Below, piece by piece: positions 12,429-21,113 of a DNA stretch of 64,000 nt (position 1 is the stretch's first letter; each line of letters opens with the position of its first letter). Origin of the DNA: Enterobacter chuandaensis. Its GTDB lineage: Bacteria; Pseudomonadota; Gammaproteobacteria; Enterobacterales; Enterobacteriaceae. The position numbers and the translations under genes were made by a program. The stretch spans positions 62,001 through 126,000 of the forward strand of contig NZ_QZCS01000010.1 of assembly GCF_003594915.1 (NCBI RefSeq). Reading direction: 5' to 3'. Below the pieces are notes generated by a model. The model worked only from the letters and a program-made list of their open reading frames with translations, did not search any database and was not told the DNA's origin.

Positions 12429-13862
12429 ATGAAGCAAGGTTTGCAATTAAGGCTCAGCCAACAACTGGCGATGACGCCGCAGCTACAGCAGGCCATTCGT
12501 CTGCTGCAACTGTCCACCTTAGAACTCCAGCAGGAGCTCCAGCAGGCGCTGGACAGCAATCCCCTGCTGGAGCAAGCCGATCTTCATGATGAGGTAGATA
12601 CTCAGCAGTCACAGGATACAGAAGCGCTCGACACCGCAGATGCTCTCGAACAAAAAGAGATGCCGGACGAGCTACCGCTGGATGCCAGCTGGGATGAAAT
12701 CTATACCGCTGGCACCCCTTCCGGTACGCGTGCAGACTACCAGGACGATGAGCTACCGGTCTATCAGGGCGAAACCACCCAGTCGCTGCAGGATTACCTG
12801 ATGTGGCAGGTAGAGCTTACCCCCTTCTCCGATACCGACCGCGCGATCGCCACGTCGATTGTCGACGCCGTTGACGACACCGGCTATTTGACCGTCACGC
12901 TGGACGACATTCTGGAAAGCATGGGCGACGAAGAGATTGAGCTTGAAGAGATTGAAGCCGTTCTTAAGCGTATCCAGCGTTTTGATCCAGTCGGCGTGGC
13001 CGCGAAAGATCTGCGCGACTGCCTGCTGATCCAGCTTTCTCAGTTCAGCAAAGAGACGCCATGGCTTGAGGAGGCGCGCTTAATCATCAGCGATCATCTG
13101 GATCTTCTCGCCAACCACGATTTCCGCTCTCTGATGCGCGTTACGCGTTTGAAAGAAGAGGTGCTGAAAGAGGCAGTGAATCTGATCCAGTCACTCGATC
13201 CGCGCCCCGGTCAGTCGATCCAGACCAGCGAACCCGAGTACGTGATCCCGGACGTGCTGGTCAGAAAACACAATGACCGCTGGATCGTTGAACTGAACTC
13301 TGACAGCATCCCTCGCCTGCAAATCAACCAGCAGTATGCCTCCATGTGCACCAGCGTGCGCAACGATTCCGACAATCAATATATTCGTAGCAATCTTCAG
13401 GAAGCGCGATGGTTGATCAAGAGTCTGGAGAGCCGAAATGATACCCTGCTCCGCGTGAGCCGCTGCATCGTCGAACAGCAGCAGGCGTTCTTTGAGCAGG
13501 GTGAAGAGTATATGAAACCGATGGTGCTGGCGGATATCGCCCAGGCCGTCGAAATGCATGAATCCACGATTTCCCGCGTCACGACGCAGAAGTATCTGCA
13601 CAGTCCGCGCGGTATTTTTGAGCTTAAGTATTTCTTCTCCAGCCACGTGAATACCGAGGGTGGCGGCGAAGCCTCCTCAACGGCGATTCGTGCCCTGGTG
13701 AAGAAGTTAATCGCCGCGGAGAACCCCGCGAAGCCACTAAGTGACAGTAAGTTAACCACCATACTGTCCGATCAGGGTATTATGGTGGCACGTCGTACTG
13801 TTGCGAAGTATCGAGAGTCTTTATCCATTCCGCCGTCTAACCAGCGTAAACAACTGGTCTGA
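12429..13862 (+). CDS. rpoN: RNA polymerase sigma-54 factor
   Basis: The 477-residue protein equals E. coli RpoN in length. Region I is glutamine- and leucine-rich ([32 protein letters not shown]) and contacts activator ATPases; an acidic region II follows. The core-binding and DNA-binding region ends with the RpoN box [10 protein letters not shown] that recognises the -24 promoter element. It lies between lptB and hpf in the usual gamma-proteobacterial cluster and directs nitrogen-assimilation genes with NtrC. Confidence 0.99.
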   Translation: MKQGLQLRLSQQLAMTPQLQQAIRLLQLSTLELQQELQQALDSNPLLEQADLHDEVDTQQSQDTEALDTADALEQKEMPDELPLDASWDEIYTAGTPSGTRADYQDDELPVYQGETTQSLQDYLMWQVELTPFSDTDRAIATSIVDAVDDTGYLTVTLDDILESMGDEEIELEEIEAVLKRIQRFDPVGVAAKDLRDCLLIQLSQFSKETPWLEEARLIISDHLDLLANHDFRSLMRVTRLKEEVLKEAVNLIQSLDPRPGQSIQTSEPEYVIPDVLVRKHNDRWIVELNSDSIPRLQINQQYASMCTSVRNDSDNQYIRSNLQEARWLIKSLESRNDTLLRVSRCIVEQQQAFFEQGEEYMKPMVLADIAQAVEMHESTISRVTTQKYLHSPRGIFELKYFFSSHVNTEGGGEASSTAIRALVKKLIAAENPAKPLSDSKLTTILSDQGIMVARRTVAKYRESLSIPPSNQRKQLV

Positions 13863-13884
13863 CACAACCGATAAGGAAGACACT

Positions 13885-14172
13885 ATGCAGCTCAATATCA
13901 CAGGACACAACGTCGAGATTACTGAGGCCTTACGTGACTTCGTGAACGCTAAGTTCGCGAAACTCGAGCAGTATTTCGAAAGGATCAACCAGGTCTACGT
14001 TGTGTTGAAAGTGGAGAAAGTGACTCATATCTCGGATGCAACCCTGCATGTAAACGGGGGTGAACTCCATGCCAGTGCGGAAGGGCAAGACATGTACGCG
14101 GCTATCGACGGCTTGATTGATAAGCTTGCGCGACAGCTCAATAAACATAAAGATAAACTGAAACAACACTAA
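13885..14172 (+). CDS. hpf: Ribosome hibernation-promoting factor HPF (short form)
   Basis: This 95-residue S30AE/YfiA-family protein binds the decoding region of the 30S subunit and, with RMF, stabilises inactive 100S ribosome dimers in stationary phase. The length matches the short gamma-proteobacterial HPF and lacks the C-terminal dimerisation domain of long HPF. I chose the ATG at 13885 (MQLNITGHNVEIT), with AAGGAAG before it; upstream in-frame codons lie inside rpoN. A hairpin follows at 14201-14225. Confidence 0.98.
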   Translation: MQLNITGHNVEITEALRDFVNAKFAKLEQYFERINQVYVVLKVEKVTHISDATLHVNGGELHASAEGQDMYAAIDGLIDKLARQLNKHKDKLKQH

Positions 14173-14200
14173 TTGTCCGGGCAGTTAACGGGTGCAGGAC

Positions 14201-14225
14201 GGCCTGTTGTGAAACACAACAGGCC
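14201..14225 (+). terminator. Hairpin between hpf and ptsN
   Basis: GGCCTGTTGTG pairs perfectly with CACAACAGGCC around an AAA loop. Only a short T-rich stretch follows, so it may be an attenuator or an RNA-processing stem within the rpoN operon rather than a full stop. Confidence 0.6.
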
Positions 14226-14254
14226 ATTTGTACAGTTAGCGCTTAGGTGAAATT

Positions 14255-14746
14255 ATGATGAACAACGATTCCGCTCTTCAACTGAGCAATGTCCTTAACC
14301 AGGAATGTACCCGCAGTGCCGTTCACTGCCAGAGCAAAAAACGTGCGCTGGAGATCATCAGTGAACTGGCCGCAAAACAGCTGGGCCTGCCGCCGCAGGT
14401 GGTGTTCGAAGCAATTCTGACCCGTGAAAAGATGGGCAGTACCGGTATCGGCAACGGCATCGCGATCCCGCACGGCAAGCTGGAAGAGGACACCCTGCGT
14501 GCCGTCGGTGTGTTTGTGCAGCTGGAAACGCCAATTGCCTTTGATGCCATCGATAACCAGCCCGTCGATCTCCTCTTCGCGCTGCTGGTACCTGCCGACC
14601 AGACCAAGACCCATCTGCATACGCTTTCGCTGGTTGCTAAACGTCTGGCGGATAAAACCATCTGCCGTCGACTGCGCTCAGCCCAAAGTGATGAAGAGCT
14701 TTATCAAATTATCACTGAAGCAGAAGGCAATCAGGATGACGCATAA
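14255..14746 (+). CDS. ptsN: PTS IIA-like nitrogen-regulatory protein EIIA(Ntr)
   Basis: The 163-residue protein has the phosphoacceptor His73 in GIAIPHGK. It is the end of the PtsP-Npr-PtsN phosphorelay; its unphosphorylated form interacts with potassium transport (TrkA, KdpD) and other targets in E. coli. It has the same length and near-identical core as E. coli PtsN. Two successive ATG codons are possible starts (14255 and 14258). It shares the operon with its phosphate donor npr. Confidence 0.98.
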   Translation: MMNNDSALQLSNVLNQECTRSAVHCQSKKRALEIISELAAKQLGLPPQVVFEAILTREKMGSTGIGNGIAIPHGKLEEDTLRAVGVFVQLETPIAFDAIDNQPVDLLFALLVPADQTKTHLHTLSLVAKRLADKTICRRLRSAQSDEELYQIITEAEGNQDDA

Positions 14747-14791
14747 CCAGGTGATGGCCTTCACATCTGTTGTCCTGAGGAGAAACGGAAC

Positions 14792-15646
14792 ATGGTGCTG
14801 ATGATTGTCAGCGGACGTTCAGGGTCGGGGAAATCCGTTGCCCTGCGCGCGCTGGAAGACATGGGTTTTTACTGCGTCGATAACCTGCCGGTCGTGTTAT
14901 TACCCGATCTGGCACGCACGTTAGCGGAGAGACAAACCTCTGCCGCCGTCAGTATTGACGTTCGTAACATGCCTGAATCGCCAGAGATCTTCGAACAGGC
15001 TATGAGCAACCTGCCTGACACGTTCTCGCCTCAGCTGCTGTTCCTTGATGCCGATCGCAATACGCTGATCCGCCGCTACAGCGACACCCGTCGTTTGCAC
15101 CCGCTTTCCAGCAAGAATCTCTCGCTGGAGAGCGCCATCGATGAAGAGAGCGATCTGCTGGAGCCGCTGCGCTCCCGTGCTGACCTGATTGTCGACACCT
15201 CTGAGATGTCCGTTCACGAGCTGGCGGAAATGCTGCGCACCCGGCTGCTGGGCAAACGCGAGCGCGAACTGACCATGGTGTTCGAATCCTTCGGCTTTAA
15301 GCACGGTATTCCGATTGATGCGGACTATGTTTTCGACGTGCGCTTCCTGCCGAACCCGCACTGGGATCCAAAACTGCGCCCAATGACCGGTCTGGATAAG
15401 CCCGTCGCAGCGTTCCTCGACAGGCACACAGAAGTTCACAATTTTATCTACCAGACGCGAAGCTACCTTGAGCTATGGTTACCTATGCTGGAGACAAACA
15501 ATCGAAGCTACCTGACGGTGGCGATTGGCTGTACCGGCGGTAAACATCGTTCGGTCTACATCGCCGAACAGCTGGCCGATTATTTCGGCTCGCGCGGGAA
15601 GAACGTTCAGTCCCGTCATCGCACGCTGGAAAAACGTAAAACATGA
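14792..15646 (+). CDS. rapZ: RapZ, RNase adapter protein for GlmZ sRNA
   Basis: This 284-residue P-loop protein has Walker A GRSGSGKS at residues 8-15. The C-terminal domain ([19 protein letters not shown]... and the basic tail [11 protein letters not shown]) binds the sRNAs GlmY and GlmZ. RapZ senses glucosamine-6-phosphate and guides RNase E to GlmZ, tuning glmS. The length is identical to E. coli. It overlaps npr by four bases (ATGA). Confidence 0.98.
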   Translation: MVLMIVSGRSGSGKSVALRALEDMGFYCVDNLPVVLLPDLARTLAERQTSAAVSIDVRNMPESPEIFEQAMSNLPDTFSPQLLFLDADRNTLIRRYSDTRRLHPLSSKNLSLESAIDEESDLLEPLRSRADLIVDTSEMSVHELAEMLRTRLLGKRERELTMVFESFGFKHGIPIDADYVFDVRFLPNPHWDPKLRPMTGLDKPVAAFLDRHTEVHNFIYQTRSYLELWLPMLETNNRSYLTVAIGCTGGKHRSVYIAEQLADYFGSRGKNVQSRHRTLEKRKT

Positions 15647-15915
15647 CCGTAAAACAAACCGTTGAGATCACCAATAAACTGGGCATGCATGCGCGCCCGG
15701 CGATGAAGCTGTTTGAGCTGATGCAGGGTTTCGATGCAGAAGTGCTGCTGCGTAATGACGAAGGCACCGAAGCGGAAGCCAACAGCGTGATTGCGCTGCT
15801 GATGCTGGACTCCGCTAAAGGGCGTCAGATTGAGGTAGAAGCCACCGGTCCTCAGGAAGAGGAAGCCCTGGCGGCGGTGATTGCCCTGTTTAACGCCGGA
15901 TTCGACGAAGATTAG
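15643..15915 (+). CDS. npr: Npr, HPr-like phosphocarrier of the nitrogen PTS
   Basis: The 90-residue HPr-fold protein has phospho-acceptor His16 in LGMHARPA. It passes phosphate from PtsP (EI-Ntr) to PtsN. The start overlaps the rapZ stop by four bases. It is the last gene of the rpoN cluster; downstream lies a REP-like palindrome and then the convergent mtgA. Confidence 0.98.
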   Translation: MTVKQTVEITNKLGMHARPAMKLFELMQGFDAEVLLRNDEGTEAEANSVIALLMLDSAKGRQIEVEATGPQEEEALAAVIALFNAGFDED

Positions 15916-15927
15916 GCCTGCTGTTCT

Positions 15928-15957
15928 GGCGGGTGGCGCTGCGCTTACCCGCCCTAC
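15928..15957. repeat. REP-like palindrome between npr and mtgA
   Basis: A 30-base imperfect palindrome (GGCGGGTGGCGC at the left, TTACCCGCC at the right) of the enterobacterial REP type. Its right end contains the mtgA stop codon (15954-15956). It lies between convergent genes, the usual REP location, and may protect 3' ends or block converging polymerases. Confidence 0.75.
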
Positions 15958-16679
15958 ATTAACGCATTTCTCTCCATAAACCCTTCCCCACCCAGCTGGC
16001 GCATCTGGCGCATGATCCACGCCTGACGGCTCCGCACGTACCCTGATGGGGCGCTGGCTTTAAAACGGATGGGATTCGGTAAAACAGCGGCCAATAGCGC
16101 TGCTTCTGACATGCTCAGACGGCTGGCTGGCTTATTGAAATAACGCTGCGCGGCCGCTTCCACGCCAAAAACACCGTCGCCAAACTCAGCAACGTTGAGA
16201 TAAACGGTCAGAATACGCTTTTTGCTCCAGACCGTTTCCATTCCCAGGGTCAGGCCCGCTTCCAGCCCTTTTCGCACCCAGCTTCGTCCATCCCACAGGA
16301 ACAGGTTCTTAGCCGTCTGCTGCGACAGCGTTGACGCACCGCGAACGCGGTTTTCGTGACGTTCGTTATGGGCCAGCGCCTTTTCAATGGCGGCCACATC
16401 AAACCCCCAGTGCTCCGGGAATTTCTGATCCTCCGCCGCGATAACCGCCAGTCCCATGAAAGGAGAAATGTCATCCATGCTCACCCAGTCAGAATGGGCG
16501 ACATAGCCGAAATCACCGGAGAACCATGCGCTGAGCTGACGCTCAACCATAACGGCTGAAAACGGTACCGGCAAAATGCTGAACACGGCAAGCCCGCCTC
16601 CCCAGAACACCGCCAGGACGAGCACGATGCGCAAGAGAAGGCGTTTCACCCATGCGCCTGCTGAAAACTGACGCCTCAT
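15954..16679 (-). CDS. mtgA: Monofunctional peptidoglycan glycosyltransferase
   Basis: The 241-residue protein has an N-terminal membrane helix (about residues 12-34) followed by a GT51 glycosyltransferase domain, without a transpeptidase domain. GT51 motifs are visible: [16 protein letters not shown] with the catalytic Glu, [31 protein letters not shown]. It polymerises lipid II glycan strands at the periplasmic face, accessory to the class A penicillin-binding proteins. It overlaps elbB by four bases. The stop codon lies inside a REP element. Confidence 0.97.
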   Translation of the reverse strand: MRRQFSAGAWVKRLLLRIVLVLAVFWGGGLAVFSILPVPFSAVMVERQLSAWFSGDFGYVAHSDWVSMDDISPFMGLAVIAAEDQKFPEHWGFDVAAIEKALAHNERHENRVRGASTLSQQTAKNLFLWDGRSWVRKGLEAGLTLGMETVWSKKRILTVYLNVAEFGDGVFGVEAAAQRYFNKPASRLSMSEAALLAAVLPNPIRFKASAPSGYVRSRQAWIMRQMRQLGGEGFMERNALM

Positions 16680-17329
16680 TCCGTCAGCACCAGCACCCGG
16701 GCGACCAGCTTTTCAATGCCCACGGCTGCCTCTGCGATATTCTTCGCCAGCATATACGCGGGCGTGGTGACAATCTTGTTATCTTCATCCACCACAATGT
16801 CATCGACCGGACACGGTACGTGTTCACCGCCCATATCTTCGATAACCTCTGCGGTATCAATATCGGTCCCGATAGTCAGGCGCAGCGGGAAATCAAAAAT
16901 CCTGGGCAGCATTGCCGGCGAGATGCAAATAAAGCCCAGCGGTTTTCCTGCCGCATGCATGGCCTGCGACAGCGATTTTAGATGAGGATCGATTTGACAC
17001 TCCGCGCCCTGCGTAGCAAAGGTGCTGAGATTTTTGGCCGCGCCAAATCCCCCTGGCACAATGAGCGCATCAAGCTCTGAAGGGTCTGCCTGAATAAGTG
17101 GATGGATATCACCTCGCGCAATACGCGCGGCCTCAATCAGCACATTGCGCGTTTCGGCCATCGGCTCGCCGGTCAGATGGTTAATCACATCAGCCTGATT
17201 TTTGTCGGGCGCAAAACAGATAACCTCTGCTCCCTGTTTTGCCAGGGCCAGCAGCGTGATTACGGCTTCATGTATTTCTGAACCATCAAAAACACCGCAT
17301 CCGCTCAGGACGACACCAATCTTTTTCAT
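16676..17329 (-). CDS. elbB: ElbB, DJ-1/PfpI-superfamily isoprenoid-linked protein
   Basis: The 217-residue protein has the DJ-1/PfpI fold, with [14 protein letters not shown] and the nucleophile-elbow cysteine in [12 protein letters not shown]. coli ElbB shows glyoxalase-type activity in vitro and was linked to isoprenoid levels; its cellular role is unclear. Two adjacent ATG codons (17332 and 17329) follow an AAAAGGA; I took the second to match E. coli. The gene is cotranscribed with mtgA and is followed upstream by the arcZ sRNA and arcB. Confidence 0.93.
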   Translation of the reverse strand: MKKIGVVLSGCGVFDGSEIHEAVITLLALAKQGAEVICFAPDKNQADVINHLTGEPMAETRNVLIEAARIARGDIHPLIQADPSELDALIVPGGFGAAKNLSTFATQGAECQIDPHLKSLSQAMHAAGKPLGFICISPAMLPRIFDFPLRLTIGTDIDTAEVIEDMGGEHVPCPVDDIVVDEDNKIVTTPAYMLAKNIAEAAVGIEKLVARVLVLTE

Positions 17330-17433
17330 CATGACAATCCTTTTCTACAACTCGCTGAAGCACATTAATAATTTTGATTAAAACGCTATGCTTCACACAT
17401 TTCACTGATTCATGTAACAAACTATTTAAGATT

Positions 17434-17448
17434 TGCTATCTTATCTGC
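17434..17448 (+). promoter_or_regulatory. Extended -10 promoter for arcZ
   Basis: TGC directly followed by TATCTT (17437-17442) ends six bases before the inferred 5' end of arcZ. No good -35 box is visible, consistent with an extended -10 promoter. In E. coli arcZ is repressed by ArcA-P under anaerobiosis. Confidence 0.6.
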
Positions 17449-17571
17449 GTGCGGCCTAAATTTTTCAGGCGGCGCCCATTAGAAAATTACTTTAAAAAAC
17501 AGGCGCAGCCACGATTTCCCTGGTGTTGGCGCAGTATTCGCGCACCCCGGTCAAGCCGGGGTCATTTTTTT
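17449..17571 (+). ncRNA. arcZ: ArcZ, Hfq-dependent small RNA
   Basis: The sequence between elbB and arcB starts GTGCGGCCT and ends in a terminator, as E. coli ArcZ does. The 3' half contains the conserved seed region (ATTTCCCTGGTGTTGGCGCA) found in ArcZ of enteric bacteria. The middle part (about 17459-17500) differs from E. coli as I remember it. ArcZ is known to be cleaved by RNase E to a roughly 55-base 3' form that activates rpoS translation, represses flhDC and others, and destabilises arcB mRNA. Its last bases are antisense to the 3' end of arcB (17562 onward). Recognised from memory, not by covariance search. Confidence 0.93.
17544..17571 (+). terminator. Terminator of arcZ
   Basis: ACCCCGG and CCGGGGT form a seven-pair stem with a five-base loop, followed by CA and seven T. 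On the opposite strand the same hairpin sits immediately after the arcB stop codon. Confidence 0.92.
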
Positions 17572-19895
17572 CTGCCGTCCACCCAGGCTTTCAGCACCGC
17601 AACATCGTTCTGCCACTCTTGTTTCATCTCTTCAACCCAATCACCCACGTTATCTTCCCATGCTGGTAAATCAGGTGACTGAATCTGTTGACCCAGCTGC
17701 TGCAGGTGGCGTAGCCCGACCGAACCAGCTGCACCTTTGATTTTATGCCCTTCTTCCACGATGCCCTTCTGGTCCCGCGCCGTCAGGTTTGACTCCAGCA
17801 CGCTCAGATAGCCCGGCATCATTTTTTCGAACACCGCCAGACCGTCGGTAATCAGTTTCGGGCCGACCAGATCGATGTACTGCTCCAGCATCGCGGTATC
17901 GAGTATCGTTTGGGCTTTTGCGCTATCAACAGACGTCATGGTGCTCTCCTCTTCATCCTGGGTATCCCAGAATTTCTTGATCATGGCGGTCAGAGCAGGC
18001 ACCGCCAGCGGCTTACTGAGTACGTCGTCCATACCGGCATCGAGATACTCTTTTTTATCTTTCAGCACGTTTGCCGTCAGCGCCACCAGCGGCGGCAGCT
18101 CGTCGGCTGCGTACTGACGCGTCAGTTCACGCGAAATATCCAGCCCGGTCATATCCGGTAGCTGAATATCCAGCAGAACGAGGTCATATTCGCCCGGTTT
18201 AAACATCTCGAGCGCGGCCTTGCCGGTCATCGCAACATCCACGCTGTTGCCCAGTTTTTCCAGCACCGAGCGCGCGACAATCACGTTCAGCTCAATATCT
18301 TCCACCAGCAGGACGTGCAGTGCAGGCAGCGGCATATCGTCGTTTTCAAAGGTATCCTCTACCTCTTCCGCCACCGCCGGCGCATGCACCGTCAGCGTGA
18401 AGGTTGATCCTTTGCCCGGCTGGCTGGCAACGGTGATATCTCCCCCCATGCTCTTCGCCAGCCGTTTCGACACCGCCAGGCCGATACCCGTGCCGGTAGC
18501 CGGTTTCCCGCCGTTGCTGTCCTTAACCTGGTAGTACATTGCGAAAATCTTGTCCTGCTCTTCCTGCGGAATACCAATCCCGGAGTCTTCCACCTCGAAG
18601 TGCAGCATATCGCCTTCGTCATAGCGAATACGCACCGCGACCTGTCCCTTCTGGGTAAATTTCACCGCGTTGCTGATGAGGTTCCACAAGATCTGGCGCA
18701 GGCGCGTGCCGTCAGTCACCACCTTATGCGGCAGCGGCAGGGTAGGCTCCATAACAAAACTCAGCCCCTTCTGCTGCGCCTGAAGGCCAGACAGGTTTTC
18801 CAGATCGGCAAGGAAGCTGGTGAAATCAACCGGCTGGTTATCAAGCTGAACCTTACGGCGCTCCATCTTATCCATATCAATAATATCGTTGAAGATATTA
18901 CCCAACGTCACCGCCGAGACATGGATCGTTTTGAGGTATTTTTCCTGCTCTGCGGTCAGGTCGGTGTCCAGCAGAATGCGGCTCAGCCCCACAATGCCAT
19001 TGAGCGGCGTACGCAGCTCGTGGCTAATGGTGGAGATAAAGGTGGTCTTGTCACGGCTGGCGCGCTCCAGCGCATCCTGATAGCGCTTACGCTCGGTGAT
19101 ATCGCGGCCAAAGCCCATCAGGCCGTGGCGCTTCCCGACACGGTCATAGTACGGCACCTTGCGGATCTCAAAGCAGGCTTTGCGCCCGTCCGGGTAATCC
19201 AGCCACTGTTCGTAGGTCAGCGAGACGTTATGGCGGAACACTTTTTCGTCCGTTTCCATAACCTTGGCGGCCGCCTCTTCGGAGTAAACGTCCTGCGGCT
19301 TCAGGTGAATCAACTGTTTCTCGCTTTTCCCGGTCAGCAGTTCCATCGCCCGGTTACAGCCGGAAAACTCTTTATCTTCGTTGCGGTAGAACACCAGATC
19401 CGGTGACGCATCCAGAAACGAGCGCAGGAAGGAGGATTGCTGCTCAAGCTGGATCTGCGTGACCTCGCGCTCTTTCATTTCGATTTTCAGCTGCTCCAGC
19501 GTGGCCTGACGCTCGGCTTCCGCCTTCTCACGGTCTGAAATTTCCTGGTTCAGCTGCGCAATGTTGTCTTTAAGCTGAACGTTGAGCTTCAGGTCGCGCT
19601 CGCGCATCTCCTCCAGCTTATCAACCAGTTTAGACAGACGCTGCCGGGACTCCTCCAGCTGTTCGACCACCACGGAAAGGAAATAGACCGCCCAGGGAGT
19701 AATGAGCAGGCCGAAGAAGATGGAGCGGATGACGTCGATACTCTCGACCTGACCATGCAGAACCATGGTGACGGCCATCTGCACGACAATGGCCAGCACG
19801 ACCAGCGCCAGCGCAAGCAGCATGGAGAAACGCACCAGCCCAAGCTTCATCATCAGGTCGACGTAGTACTGGGCCAGCATTCGAATTTGCTTCAT
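17562..19895 (-). CDS. arcB: Aerobic respiration control sensor kinase ArcB
   Basis: This 777-residue hybrid kinase has two membrane helices within residues 20-77, a leucine-zipper-like coiled coil (about 77-150), and a PAS domain (about 155-270) with the redox-active Cys180 and Cys241. The transmitter carries His292 (STISHELRTPLNG), the receiver Asp576 (LVLLDIQLPDM) and the HPt domain His717 (EEGHKIKGAAGS). All catalytic and redox residues known from E. coli are at identical positions. It phosphorylates ArcA under oxygen limitation. I chose the ATG at 19895; a start ten codons upstream adds non-family residues. Unusually, lptG rather than yhcC lies upstream. Confidence 0.99.
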   Translation of the reverse strand: MKQIRMLAQYYVDLMMKLGLVRFSMLLALALVVLAIVVQMAVTMVLHGQVESIDVIRSIFFGLLITPWAVYFLSVVVEQLEESRQRLSKLVDKLEEMRERDLKLNVQLKDNIAQLNQEISDREKAEAERQATLEQLKIEMKEREVTQIQLEQQSSFLRSFLDASPDLVFYRNEDKEFSGCNRAMELLTGKSEKQLIHLKPQDVYSEEAAAKVMETDEKVFRHNVSLTYEQWLDYPDGRKACFEIRKVPYYDRVGKRHGLMGFGRDITERKRYQDALERASRDKTTFISTISHELRTPLNGIVGLSRILLDTDLTAEQEKYLKTIHVSAVTLGNIFNDIIDMDKMERRKVQLDNQPVDFTSFLADLENLSGLQAQQKGLSFVMEPTLPLPHKVVTDGTRLRQILWNLISNAVKFTQKGQVAVRIRYDEGDMLHFEVEDSGIGIPQEEQDKIFAMYYQVKDSNGGKPATGTGIGLAVSKRLAKSMGGDITVASQPGKGSTFTLTVHAPAVAEEVEDTFENDDMPLPALHVLLVEDIELNVIVARSVLEKLGNSVDVAMTGKAALEMFKPGEYDLVLLDIQLPDMTGLDISRELTRQYAADELPPLVALTANVLKDKKEYLDAGMDDVLSKPLAVPALTAMIKKFWDTQDEEESTMTSVDSAKAQTILDTAMLEQYIDLVGPKLITDGLAVFEKMMPGYLSVLESNLTARDQKGIVEEGHKIKGAAGSVGLRHLQQLGQQIQSPDLPAWEDNVGDWVEEMKQEWQNDVAVLKAWVDGRKK

Positions 19896-19924
19896 AGAGG
19901 ATCCCTTCACGACTTTATCGCTCA

Positions 19925-19955
19925 ATAATACTCAAATTCGAGGCGGGACGTTGAA
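19925..19955 (-). promoter_or_regulatory. Possible arcB promoter
   Basis: On the minus strand TATTAT (19925-19930) is preceded at 19 bases by TTCAAC (19950-19955). The spacing is long and the -35 poor, so this is tentative. Only 135 bases separate arcB from the preceding gene, so an arcB promoter should be here. Confidence 0.35.
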
Positions 19956-19993
19956 GGTTGTGAGAAAAAGTGCGGGGTGAAACAGGAGATTAG

Positions 19994-20021
19994 CCTCGCT
20001 TCCGGCTAGCCGGAAGCGAGG
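19994..20021. repeat. 28-base perfect palindrome between lptG and arcB
   Basis: CCTCGCTTCCGGCT is followed immediately by its exact reverse complement. It begins about ten bases past the lptG stop (minus strand). It could fold into a stable stem and act as a terminator or insulator for the lptFG transcript, although no T run follows on the minus strand. Confidence 0.8.
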
Positions 20022-20030
20022 AGAGGTCAA

Positions 20031-21113
20031 TCAGGAGCGTTTCAGCAGCAGCCAGAGGCTGATCAGGAAGAAGCTGGCGCTCGGCAGCAGCGCACCGATA
20101 ATCGGCGGGATGCCATAAACCAGCGTCAGCGGACCGAAGATCTGATCGAGCACATAGAACACAAAGCCGAAGCTAATACCGGTCACGACGCGCACACCCA
20201 TCGGCACGCTACGCAGCGGGCCGAAGATAAACGACAGCGCCATCAGCATCATTACCGCCACGGACATCGGCTGGAAGATTTTGCTCCACATGTTGAGCTG
20301 ATAGCGCCCGGCATCCTGCCCGCTCGACTTCAGGTACTTCACATAGTTGTGCAAGCCGCTGATGGAGAGCGCGTCAGGATCCAGCGCGACAACCCCGAGC
20401 TTATCCGGCGTGAGGTTGGTCTTCCAGGTGCCGGTCACCGTCTGTGACCCGGCGATCTGTTTTGGATCGGTCAGGTCAGATTCATCCACCTGCGACAAAC
20501 GCCACTGTTTATGTTCCGCGTCAAATTTCGCAGAAGAGGCGTGTCGGACTGACTCCAGACGGCGCTGGTCGTTGAAGGCATAGATGCTCACCCCGCCCAG
20601 TTCATCATTGCCCTTTACCCGTTCGATGTAGACGAAGTTTTTACCGTCTTTCGCCCATAAACCTTGTTGAGTCGAGAGCAGTGAACCGCCGTACATTGCC
20701 TGAGCACGATAGTTACGCGCCATCTGCTCGCCCTGCGGGGCCACCCACTCGCCAATCGCCATGGTTAACAGCACCAGCGGGATCGCGGTTTTCATTACCG
20801 ACAGCGCAACCTGCATGCGGGTAAAGCCCGATGCCTGCATCACCACCAGCTCGCTGCGCTGCGCTAGCATCCCCAGCCCCAGCAGCGCACCCAGCAGGGC
20901 CGCCATCGGGAAGAAGATCTGCACATCTTTCGGCACGCTGAGCAGGGTATACATCCCCGCGCCCAACGCGTCATAGCTGCCCTGCCCGGCTTTTTTCAGC
21001 TGATCGACAAATTTGATAATGCCGGATAGCGACACCAGCATGAACAACGTCATCATGATGGTGGTAAAAATGGTTTTACCGATATAGCGATCAAGAACGC
21101 CAAACGCCTGCAT
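20031..21113 (-). CDS. lptG: LptG, permease of the lipopolysaccharide exporter
   Basis: The 360-residue inner-membrane protein has three N-terminal helices, a periplasmic jellyroll domain (about residues 130-265) and three C-terminal helices, the YjgP/YjgQ-family layout. It pairs with LptF and two LptB to extract lipopolysaccharide. Length and sequence closely match E. coli LptG. It overlaps lptF by one base (TAATG). In E. coli it is convergent with yjgR; here it points at arcB on the same strand. Confidence 0.98.
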   Translation of the reverse strand: MQAFGVLDRYIGKTIFTTIMMTLFMLVSLSGIIKFVDQLKKAGQGSYDALGAGMYTLLSVPKDVQIFFPMAALLGALLGLGMLAQRSELVVMQASGFTRMQVALSVMKTAIPLVLLTMAIGEWVAPQGEQMARNYRAQAMYGGSLLSTQQGLWAKDGKNFVYIERVKGNDELGGVSIYAFNDQRRLESVRHASSAKFDAEHKQWRLSQVDESDLTDPKQIAGSQTVTGTWKTNLTPDKLGVVALDPDALSISGLHNYVKYLKSSGQDAGRYQLNMWSKIFQPMSVAVMMLMALSFIFGPLRSVPMGVRVVTGISFGFVFYVLDQIFGPLTLVYGIPPIIGALLPSASFFLISLWLLLKRS

